Shown here: one piece after another, positions 17,487 to 24,626 of the stretch
How positions within the stretch are numbered: the first letter of the stretch is position 1
Layout: every line of letters begins with the position of its first letter
Assembly (NCBI RefSeq): GCF_014205685.1
Contig: NZ_JACIIU010000004.1
Location: 62,001 to 126,000 of the forward strand
DNA length: 64,000 bases
DNA from: Paenochrobactrum gallinarii
Lineage (GTDB): Bacteria; Pseudomonadota; Alphaproteobacteria; Rhizobiales; Rhizobiaceae
Direction: 5' to 3'
The notes under the pieces: model-generated
Told to the model about the DNA's origin: nothing
The model's input: the letters and a program-made list of their open reading frames with translations, nothing else
Database searches by the model: none
Made by a program: the position numbers and the translations under genes

Positions 17487-17837
17487 TTATGGCAGCACGT
17501 CAAAAACTTTTGCCAAAGGGCGGCAAAGAACAGCGCCTTTATCACTGACCACAATAGGGCGGTTAATCAGCACCGGATGCGCCATCATTGCATCCAGCAA
17601 TGCATCATCGGACAGGCTTTCATCGCCAAGGCCAAGCTCATCGAAAGGCGTGCCACGCTCACGCAGAAAATGACGCACCGGCTCGCCCGATTTTGCAATC
17701 ACGGCTTTCAACTCATCGCGGCTTGGTGGTGTTTTCAAATATTCAACAATGAGCGGTTCAATGCCTTTTTCACGGATTGCCGCCAGTGCATTACGGGATG
17801 TGCTGCAAGCCGGATTATGATAGATGGTAACTGACAT
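17487..17837 (-). CDS. arsC: ArsC-type (glutaredoxin-dependent) arsenate reductase family protein
   Basis: 116-residue thioredoxin-fold protein of the ArsC family, related to plasmid R773 ArsC, which reduces arsenate to arsenite using glutathione and glutaredoxin. The catalytic Cys11 lies in 'HNPACSTSRN', and Arg residues of the oxyanion site are visible in 'FLRERGTPF', 'INRPIVV' and 'LCRPLA'. GGAG precedes the ATG. No arsenite pump (arsB, acr3) or arsR is next to it, so the arsenate role is a family inference and a housekeeping reductase role (Spx/YfgD-like ArsC proteins) remains possible. Confidence 0.92.
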   Translation of the reverse strand: MSVTIYHNPACSTSRNALAAIREKGIEPLIVEYLKTPPSRDELKAVIAKSGEPVRHFLRERGTPFDELGLGDESLSDDALLDAMMAHPVLINRPIVVSDKGAVLCRPLAKVFDVLP

Positions 17838-17867
17838 TTCTTCTCCGTTTCACATAAGCGCTTTATG

Positions 17868-17891
17868 ATTGCGGTTGACGTGAACCGCGAT
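17868..17891. promoter_or_regulatory. Inverted repeat between arsC and the aldehyde dehydrogenase gene
   Basis: ATTGCGGTT at 17868-17876 and AACCGCGAT at 17883-17891 pair over nine positions with one mismatch and a six-base spacer. A second small dyad, CATAA/TTATG, is at 17853-17867. The sites lie in the divergent promoter region and could be an operator. Confidence 0.35.
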
Positions 17892-17965
17892 AGTGCCCAT
17901 GTCTATAAATACGATATTTAACTTTGATTATCACAAACCAATCCAATTCAGTACAGGAGCCACCC

Positions 17966-19393
17966 ATGCAAAATTCCAAGAAATTCTATATAGATGGCGC
18001 ATGGGTTGATCCGGTGGTGCCTGCTACGATTGATGTGATTGATCCTTCCACCGAGCAGATCTTTGCCACTATTTCCGCAGGTAGCAAGGCCGATGCTGAC
18101 AAAGCCGTTGCAGCTGCAAAAGCAGCTTTCACCAGCTTTTCACAGACAACCAAACAAGAGCGCCTTGAGCTGCTGAAACGCATTCTGGCCGCCTATAATG
18201 CGCGCACTGAAGAATTCGGCAAAGTGATCTCGCAGGAGATGGGCGCACCGCTGGATATGGCGATCAGCGATCAGGCAGGCATCGGCACCGGCCATTTGGC
18301 GCAGATGATCAAAACACTCGAAGAGTTTGATTTCGATTATATGCAGGGGCAAACCAAAATCACCCATGAGCCTGTTGGCGTTGTGGCGATGATTACCCCT
18401 TGGAACTGGCCGATCAACCAGATCGCCTCCAAAGTTGCACCTGCCATTGCTGCCGGTTGCACTATGGTGCTGAAGCCTTCCGAAATTGCTCCGTTAAACG
18501 CCATTCTGTTTGCCGAGATCATGCATGAAGCGGGCGTGCCGAAAGGCGTATTCAATCTGGTCAATGGTGACGGCCCAAGTGTCGGGCAGGTGCTGGCAGA
18601 GCATAAAGATGTCGACATGGTTTCCTTCACCGGTTCCACCCGCGCTGGTGTGATTGTCGCACAAAGTGCCGCACCAACTGTAAAGCGCGTGCATCAGGAA
18701 CTGGGCGGCAAATCACCCAATATAGTGCTGCGCAGTGCTGATCTGAAAAAAGCCATTCCGGCTGGCGTTTTCCATTGCTTTAACAATAGCGGCCAGTCTT
18801 GTAATGCGCCGACCCGCATGTATGTGCCTTCAGAAAAAATGGATGAAGTGATCGCACTTGCCAAAGTAGCTGCGGAAAAAGTGCGCGTTGGCGCACCGTC
18901 CGATGCTAACACCACCATGGGCCCTGTGGTCAGCGAAGTTCAATACAACAAAATTCAAGAACTCATCCAATCCGGCATTGATGAAGGTGCGGAACTGGTA
19001 ACCGGCGGCACCGGTCGTCCGGCAGAACTTAACAGCGGCTATTATGTGCGCCCGACCGTCTTTGCCCGTGTGCAGCAAGATATGCGTATCGCGCGTGAAG
19101 AAATCTTTGGCCCAGTGCTTTCTATTCTCGAATATGACACCGTTGAAAACGCTATCGAATTGGCCAATGATACCGAATACGGGCTTGCATCTTATATTCA
19201 GGGTGATCTGGAAGAAGCACGCGCTATTGCACCAAAGCTCCGCACCGGCACCGTGCGCATCAACCGCCCTGATTGGGATAGTGCGGCACCTTTCGGTGGC
19301 TACAAACAATCCGGTAATGGCCGCGAATATGGCTTATTCGGCCTGATGGAGTTTTTGGAAATCAAAGGCATTCTCGGTTACGAGGAAGCTTGA
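17966..19393 (+). CDS. NAD(P)-dependent aldehyde dehydrogenase
   Basis: 475-residue cytosolic enzyme of the aldehyde dehydrogenase superfamily, oxidising an aldehyde to its acid. From ATG 17966 the catalytic Cys is at about residue 279 in 'NNSGQSCNAPTR', the general base Glu at about 245 in 'QELGGKSPN' and the oxyanion Asn at about 147 in 'TPWNWP'. An in-frame ATG at 17924 would add 14 poorly conserved residues; CAGGAG at 17954 supports 17966. The residue preceding the Cys and the local sequence resemble a broad ALDH group annotated as DhaS/AldA-like; the substrate cannot be fixed. alkB follows 16 bases later, so the two may be cotranscribed. Confidence 0.93.
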   Translation: MQNSKKFYIDGAWVDPVVPATIDVIDPSTEQIFATISAGSKADADKAVAAAKAAFTSFSQTTKQERLELLKRILAAYNARTEEFGKVISQEMGAPLDMAISDQAGIGTGHLAQMIKTLEEFDFDYMQGQTKITHEPVGVVAMITPWNWPINQIASKVAPAIAAGCTMVLKPSEIAPLNAILFAEIMHEAGVPKGVFNLVNGDGPSVGQVLAEHKDVDMVSFTGSTRAGVIVAQSAAPTVKRVHQELGGKSPNIVLRSADLKKAIPAGVFHCFNNSGQSCNAPTRMYVPSEKMDEVIALAKVAAEKVRVGAPSDANTTMGPVVSEVQYNKIQELIQSGIDEGAELVTGGTGRPAELNSGYYVRPTVFARVQQDMRIAREEIFGPVLSILEYDTVENAIELANDTEYGLASYIQGDLEEARAIAPKLRTGTVRINRPDWDSAAPFGGYKQSGNGREYGLFGLMEFLEIKGILGYEEA

Positions 19394-19409
19394 ATAACAA
19401 CCAGCGCTC

Positions 19410-20063
19410 ATGACATTTGATTTATTCGCAAATCAGGCACCATCCCTTCCGCCAGTGGAACATATGGCGGAAGGGGCAATTTTACTGCGCCAATTTGCAA
19501 GCCCCTATGAAGCAGATATTTTAACCGCATTGCGGCAGGTGGTGGATATCTCACCGTTTCGTCATTTGGTGACACCAGGCGGCTATCAAATGTCAGTTGC
19601 CATGACCAATTGCGGCAAAGCCGGCTGGGTTTCTGATCGAACCGGCTATCGCTATGATCCGGTTGATCCGATGACGCAACAACCATGGCCTGCCATGCCG
19701 CAGGCTTTTTTGACACTGGCACAGCAAGCAGCCAAACAAGCTGGTTACGCTGATTTTAAGCCCGATGTTTGCCTGATGAACCGCTATTTGCCCGCCAGTA
19801 AACTATCACTGCATCAGGATAAAGACGAACAAGACCTGCACCACCCGATTGTGTCGGTCTCGCTGGGATTGCCTGCTGTTTTTCAATTTGGTGGATTAAG
19901 TCGCCAGGATAAAATTACCAAATACCCGCTCCATCACAGTGATGTGGTCGTTTGGGGTGGCGCATCACGGCTTTACTATCACGGTATTTTACCGCTTAAA
20001 GAAGGCGAGCACCCGATCTTCAGGCGCTCGCGCATCAATTTAACATTCAGAAAAGCGCTCTGA
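19410..20063 (+). CDS. alkB: DNA oxidative demethylase AlkB
   Basis: 217-residue Fe(II)/2-oxoglutarate dioxygenase that removes methyl groups from 1-methyladenine and 3-methylcytosine in single-stranded DNA and RNA. The iron triad is His135-X-Asp137 ('LHQDKD') and His191 ('YYHG'); the 2-oxoglutarate Arg pair is R208 and R214 in 'RINLTFR'. All fall at a constant offset of four from E. coli AlkB. It ends seven bases before the convergent MFS gene. No ada-type regulator is beside it. Confidence 0.96.
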   Translation: MTFDLFANQAPSLPPVEHMAEGAILLRQFASPYEADILTALRQVVDISPFRHLVTPGGYQMSVAMTNCGKAGWVSDRTGYRYDPVDPMTQQPWPAMPQAFLTLAQQAAKQAGYADFKPDVCLMNRYLPASKLSLHQDKDEQDLHHPIVSVSLGLPAVFQFGGLSRQDKITKYPLHHSDVVVWGGASRLYYHGILPLKEGEHPIFRRSRINLTFRKAL

Positions 20064-20070
20064 CTGATTT

Positions 20071-21420
20071 TTAAGTCAGCGCCTGCTGTTTGGTTTCCAC
20101 ATCAATGAAGAAGGCAATAATTGCCGCTACCAGCAACAGCGCAGCAAACATGCCGACCGCTATGATAAAGCTCTGGCTGATCACCCATGCCAGCACGGAT
20201 GGGGCGAGCAAGCCGCCAAGACGTGCCATGGCGCCGGCAGCTCCCATACCACTGCCGCGCAGTGCAGTCGGGTAGAGTTCCGGCGTGAAGGCGTAAAGCG
20301 CGCCCCATGTGCCCAGAAGCGCAAAGCTCATCACCAAAATAGACATGCCAACGAGGAACGAACTACCGGCAATGGTAAAGAGGAAACAAGCGGCCGCACT
20401 GATAAACAGGAAAGCGATCAGCGTATTGCGACGCCCCCATGTTTCAACGCCGTAAGCTGCCAGTGCATAGCCCGGCAATTGCGCCAATGCGACAATAACC
20501 AAGAAACCATAACCGCGCACAAAGCCGAAACCATCGCTGGAAAGCTTGGCGGGAATCCATGTGAAAATGCCGTAATAAGAAACCGACACCAAGAACCAGA
20601 TCGCCAATGTTGTGAGTGTGCGCTGGCGTAAAGTCGGTGAAAACAGGCTTTCATTGCTGACCAGTTGCGGTGCAGTCAGCTTTATATTTGCATCAAGTTC
20701 CGGCTTGCCATTGGTGCGCAAAACGCGGTTCATCACATGTTTGGCTTGTTCCTGCTCTCCGTTTTTCATCAGGTGCATCGGAGATTCCGGCACCCAGATG
20801 CGCAACCAGATGCCAATCAATGCAGGTGCAGCAGTGACGATGAAAATATAGCGCCATGCGTCTTCAACACCGGCAAGGCTGGCACCCCATGCGGCCAACG
20901 CAATCACCACCGTGCCAACCGCCCAGAAACCTTCCAGCATCACCAGCCAGCGACCACGGGTTTTGCTCGGCAGAAACTCAGCCATCATCGCATAATCAAC
21001 CGGCAATGTGCCGCCAACGGCCATACCGGTGAGAAAACGAAGCCCCAAAAGAATACCAAAACTTGGCGAAAAGGCTGACAGCAAACCAAACACCGCATCA
21101 CACGCAACGGTGATGAGCAGTACCCGTCGGCGGCCATATTTATCCGCCAACCGGCCAAACAAAGCCGCACCAATCAGCATTCCTAAGAAAAACAAAGTGC
21201 CTGTCTGCAATGCCTGCGGCAAAGTGAGGCCAAAGGTCAGCGCGATGGAGGCACTGGTAAAACCAACCGCCAGCACCTGCATGGCATCCGCTGCCCAGAC
21301 AAGGCCGAATACACCAAGCAAATGACGCTGGAAACGCCCTGTGCCCGCCTGATCCAATGTTTGTTCGATTGTTTGCTTAACTGGGGTCACGATTGATGGC
21401 TCCTCGCCTGCCTTGTGCAC
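20071..21420 (-). CDS. MFS transporter (SV2/NiaP-like)
   Basis: 449-residue inner-membrane carrier with about 12 helices. MFS loop 2-3 motif 'GRLADKYGRRRVLL' is near residue 90 and 'PSKTRGRW' follows helix 4. The sequence 'GTLPVDYAMMAEFLP' and 'YAFTPELYPTALRGSGMG' are typical of the SV2-like group that includes the niacin permease NiaP and aromatic-acid carriers. It lies 21 bases after the LysR gene on the same strand, so the regulator and carrier probably form an operon. Substrate is unknown; a carboxylate or amino-acid-like compound connected to the divergent transaminase is a guess. Confidence 0.88.
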   Translation of the reverse strand: MHKAGEEPSIVTPVKQTIEQTLDQAGTGRFQRHLLGVFGLVWAADAMQVLAVGFTSASIALTFGLTLPQALQTGTLFFLGMLIGAALFGRLADKYGRRRVLLITVACDAVFGLLSAFSPSFGILLGLRFLTGMAVGGTLPVDYAMMAEFLPSKTRGRWLVMLEGFWAVGTVVIALAAWGASLAGVEDAWRYIFIVTAAPALIGIWLRIWVPESPMHLMKNGEQEQAKHVMNRVLRTNGKPELDANIKLTAPQLVSNESLFSPTLRQRTLTTLAIWFLVSVSYYGIFTWIPAKLSSDGFGFVRGYGFLVIVALAQLPGYALAAYGVETWGRRNTLIAFLFISAAACFLFTIAGSSFLVGMSILVMSFALLGTWGALYAFTPELYPTALRGSGMGAAGAMARLGGLLAPSVLAWVISQSFIIAVGMFAALLLVAAIIAFFIDVETKQQALT

Positions 21421-21441
21421 CGATAATCATATTTCGATAAT

Positions 21442-22338
21442 TCACTTGATCACATTTTGCCAGAGGGTTTCAGCTCGTGGCGACAATGTTTTTAAATGGC
21501 GATAGATGCGGATTTCCGAGGTAATCTGCCATTGTTCATCATTGCTTGCCAGCACCAATTGTCCGTTGGCAAGTTCTGCCGCGATCAGACTTTCCGGCAG
21601 CCAGGCAACACCCCAGCCAGCCAGAGCCATCGCCTTCAAGCCGACAGACATGGTGTTTTCATGCACAACGCGGCGCTTGAAATCCGGCACTTGGGTAAAT
21701 TGTTTTTCCAAGGCCGTGCCAAAAAAAGACGTATCGCCATAGCTTAAAAAGGCCAGTTCAGTGCCATCCGCCATTGCTTTATCGAGCAAAAAACCATCAG
21801 GATGAGGGGCTGAAACCGGCAGCAAGCGCTCCTCGCCCAATATATGATAAGCATAATGGCTTGTATCGAGATGAAATGGCACATTTTCATGCGCATAGGT
21901 CAGCAAAAAGTCGGCTTCACCATCAGAAAGCGTTTCGACATTTTCTTCAATGCCGCCGCGATCCGGGCACAGGCGCGACTGGATCGGCCCCATCTGCTCT
22001 TGCAGCTTTTGCAGCCATATCGGAAAGAAGGTAACAGTCAGAGTTTGAAGGCCGGAGAAGCTGACAATTTTCAGCTCGTCACCATTAGGCTGCAAAGCCG
22101 CACGGGTACGATAAAAATTGCGCAATGTTTCCTGCGCCACCGGCAAAAAGGCTTTGCCCTCTTTGGTCAGTTCAGCCGGAAAGGTCGCACGGTTCACCAA
22201 TGTCACGCCAAGCCAGATTTCCAGCTGTTTGATACGACGGCTAAACGCTGATTGCGTCACATGGCGCAACTCTGAAGCACGCGTAAAACTGGAAGTCGAA
22301 GCGAGAACAGTAAAGTCCTCCAGCCATTTCAGTTCCAT
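21442..22338 (-). CDS. LysR-family transcriptional regulator
   Basis: 298-residue LTTR. The winged-helix HTH is at residues 1-60 ('FTRASELRHVTQSAFSRRIKQLE'), followed by the helical linker and the effector-binding domain. The N-terminus ('ELKWLEDF...') and parts of the effector domain ('LAGWGVAWLPESLIAAEL') resemble the HypT/YjiE branch; this is similarity only and does not establish hypochlorite sensing. It is divergent from the D-amino-acid transaminase gene and precedes the MFS gene. A perfect 8-5-8 dyad in the divergent region is the likely operator. Confidence 0.9.
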   Translation of the reverse strand: MELKWLEDFTVLASTSSFTRASELRHVTQSAFSRRIKQLEIWLGVTLVNRATFPAELTKEGKAFLPVAQETLRNFYRTRAALQPNGDELKIVSFSGLQTLTVTFFPIWLQKLQEQMGPIQSRLCPDRGGIEENVETLSDGEADFLLTYAHENVPFHLDTSHYAYHILGEERLLPVSAPHPDGFLLDKAMADGTELAFLSYGDTSFFGTALEKQFTQVPDFKRRVVHENTMSVGLKAMALAGWGVAWLPESLIAAELANGQLVLASNDEQWQITSEIRIYRHLKTLSPRAETLWQNVIK

Positions 22339-22382
22339 TTAACAACCTGTCCTTCATCGAAGAGAATTTTAGCACTCTCATC

Positions 22383-22403
22383 CTTATGCATTTCTTGCAT
22401 AAG
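22383..22403. promoter_or_regulatory. Perfect dyad, probable LysR operator
   Basis: CTTATGCA at 22383-22390 is the exact reverse complement of TGCATAAG at 22396-22403, with a five-base spacer. It lies 45 bases before the LysR start and about 90 bases before the divergent transaminase start, and contains T-N11-A, the LTTR recognition pattern. Confidence 0.6.
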
Positions 22404-22491
22404 AATTGCAAAACAAAGCAATAGCCGTCACAGCATTAATTGCCTAAATTACCTTATTGCTTTTTTTCATGGCCCCACCGGAGTGTTCCTT

Positions 22492-23355
22492 GTGACAAGA
22501 ACTATTTATCTCAACAACCAGTTCGTGAGCGAACAGGACGCCAAAATTTCTATCTTTGACCGCGGTTTTCTTTTTGCTGATGCTATTTATGAAGTCAGTG
22601 CTGTCGTTGAAGGCCGCCTGGTTGATAATGATCTTCATTTGACCCGTCTGGAACGCTCTTTAGGCGAAATCGACATTCCTATGCCGATGCCAAAAGAAGA
22701 GATCATTAAGCTGCAAGCTGAATTGATTCGCCGCAATAATCTGCGCGAAGGCGTGGTTTACATGCAAATCACCCGCGGCACCGCCGAGCGTGATTTTGGC
22801 TATGCAGCAGATATGAAACCTAACTTTGTCATGCTGACACAGGTGAAAAACATCACCAACAGCGCAGCCGCCAAAAACGGTATCGCTATTGATCTGGCGC
22901 CCGACAACCGCTGGACACGTCGCGACATCAAAACCACCATGCTGCTGGCACAGGTTCTGGCCAAGAAAACCGCCCATGATGCCGGTTATCAGGATGTGTG
23001 GCTGGTTGAAGACAACCACATTACCGAAGGCGGCTCTTCCACCGCATTCATCATCACCAAAGACGATGTGCTGATCACCCGTCCAAACTCCAACAAAATT
23101 CTGCCGGGCTGCACCCGTAAGGCCGTGCTGAAAATTGCTGAAGAGCAAAATCTGACTGTTGAAGAACGTCTTTTCACACCTGAAGAAGCCTTCAACGCCA
23201 AGGAAGCTTTCCTGACCAGCGCCTCAAGCTTTGTCACACCGGTTATCCGTATTCAGGAACATGTCATTGCTGACGGCAAGCCGGGCTCGCTGACCCTGCG
23301 CTTACAGGAAATCTACATGGAACTGGCTCGCACCAGTGCAGAGCCAATTATCTGA
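22492..23355 (+). CDS. dat: D-amino-acid transaminase (class IV)
   Basis: 287-residue PLP enzyme of fold type IV, which transfers amino groups between D-amino acids and 2-oxo acids, as in making D-Glu or D-Ala or in degrading D-amino acids. The catalytic Lys is at about residue 147 in 'RRDIKTTMLLAQ' and the PLP-contacting Glu at about 179 in 'ITEGGSSTAF', close to the Bacillus enzyme positions; 'FDRGFLFADAIYE' starts the fold. I chose GTG 22492 because GGAG at 22480-22483 is eight bases away; an in-frame GTG at 22483 overlaps that site. The branched-chain enzyme IlvE is the nearest alternative but is longer. It is 17 bases before the peptidase gene. Confidence 0.88.
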   Translation: MTRTIYLNNQFVSEQDAKISIFDRGFLFADAIYEVSAVVEGRLVDNDLHLTRLERSLGEIDIPMPMPKEEIIKLQAELIRRNNLREGVVYMQITRGTAERDFGYAADMKPNFVMLTQVKNITNSAAAKNGIAIDLAPDNRWTRRDIKTTMLLAQVLAKKTAHDAGYQDVWLVEDNHITEGGSSTAFIITKDDVLITRPNSNKILPGCTRKAVLKIAEEQNLTVEERLFTPEEAFNAKEAFLTSASSFVTPVIRIQEHVIADGKPGSLTLRLQEIYMELARTSAEPII

Positions 23356-23372
23356 TAAAAGGATTAAAAACG

Positions 23373-24395
23373 ATGAATGCACGTATCCGTGATTTTAATA
23401 TTCTCTGCGGAACCATGCCGACAGGGGCAATGAATGCAATCACGGATGTGCCGGGCGTTCTCGTTGGACATCACACAATAAAAGACGGTGACATCAATAC
23501 TGGTGTCACCGCCATTTTGCCCCATAGCGGTAATCTTTATCGCCGCAAAGTGCTGGCCGCCAGCGAAGTCATTAATGGCTTTGGCAAAAGCACCGGCCTT
23601 GTCCAGATCAATGAACTGGGCTCACTGGAAACACCTATCCTGCTCACCAATACATTCGGGGTTGGCACTTGCGCCAATGCGCTGATCCGTGATGCGATCG
23701 CCCAAAACCCTGATATCGGCCGCACGACCGCAACCGTTAATCCGGTTGTTTGCGAGTGCAATGACGGTCCGCTCAATGATATTCAAGCCCTTGCAGTGAC
23801 CGAAGACCATGCACGTCTGGCTCTGAAAAATGCTGGCACGCATGTTGCCGAAGGCAATGTCGGCGCGGGCACAGGCATGACCTGCTTTGGCTTTAAGGGC
23901 GGCATCGGTACTGCGTCCCGCGTCATTAAGCTGGACGGCAATGATTATCATGTCGGCGTGCTGGCACTGACCAATTTTGGCCGTGCCGGTGATCTGACCC
24001 TGCCGGATGGTCGCCGCCCTGACCCGCGCGTTAAATCTGAGGCTGAAAAAGGCTCGGTCATTCTCATTCTTGCCACCGACATTCCGCTGGAACACCGCCA
24101 GTTACAGCGCGTCACCAAACGCTGCGGTGCCGGTCTTGCCCGTCTTGGTGCTTTCTGGGGACATGGCAGCGGCGATATTGCTGTTGGTTTCAGCACTGCC
24201 GTGACATTTGACCATGATGAGAAAAGCGATCTGATTTCTATTCAGGCTTTGAATGAGAATCGCATCGATCAGCTTTTCCGTGCAGCCACTGAAGCGACAC
24301 AAGAATCAGTGCTTAATTCGATGTGCGCCGCTGATGCAATGACAGGGCGCGCCGGAAACAGCCGTCTTTCTTTGCGTAACTGGCTGGAAGCTTAA
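23373..24395 (+). CDS. P1 family (DmpA/BapA-type) aminopeptidase
   Basis: 340-residue N-terminal-nucleophile hydrolase of MEROPS family S58. Members cleave themselves at a Gly-Ser bond and then hydrolyse N-terminal L- or D-residues, D-amino-acid esters or beta-amino-acid peptides. The predicted autocleavage site is G227-S228 in 'EKGSVILILATDIPLE'; 'DVPGVLVGHHT' and 'NEGNVGAGTGM'-type stretches ('VAEGNVGAGTGMTCFG') are conserved. No signal peptide, so cytosolic. Tight coupling to a D-amino-acid transaminase gene suggests that D-residue peptides or esters are hydrolysed and the freed D-amino acid transaminated. Confidence 0.92.
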   Translation: MNARIRDFNILCGTMPTGAMNAITDVPGVLVGHHTIKDGDINTGVTAILPHSGNLYRRKVLAASEVINGFGKSTGLVQINELGSLETPILLTNTFGVGTCANALIRDAIAQNPDIGRTTATVNPVVCECNDGPLNDIQALAVTEDHARLALKNAGTHVAEGNVGAGTGMTCFGFKGGIGTASRVIKLDGNDYHVGVLALTNFGRAGDLTLPDGRRPDPRVKSEAEKGSVILILATDIPLEHRQLQRVTKRCGAGLARLGAFWGHGSGDIAVGFSTAVTFDHDEKSDLISIQALNENRIDQLFRAATEATQESVLNSMCAADAMTGRAGNSRLSLRNWLEA

Positions 24396-24495
24396 CACTT
24401 CATTTATCTTCACCGCCAAGCAGAATCGTAAAGACAGTTCTTTTCTTCTCTTTATATGTCTGTTGTGCGCCGTTAAAATAATTTTTTACCACGTT

Positions 24496-24517
24496 AAAGC
24501 CCGCATTCGCGGGCTTT
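24496..24517 (+). terminator. GC-rich hairpin after the peptidase gene
   Basis: AAAGCCCGC at 24496-24504 pairs perfectly with GCGGGCTTT at 24509-24517, loop ATTC. Only a few T residues follow, within the arm, so termination would be moderate. Confidence 0.6.
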
Positions 24518-24626
24518 ATGCTTGATTGAGGGTTAAATAGTTACTGCTGTAGAAGGAGGTTGTTAACCTTCATTTTCTATTACTAAGGCACGTTCTAAGG
24601 CTTACATACGAGTTGGTTCAGGTGTC

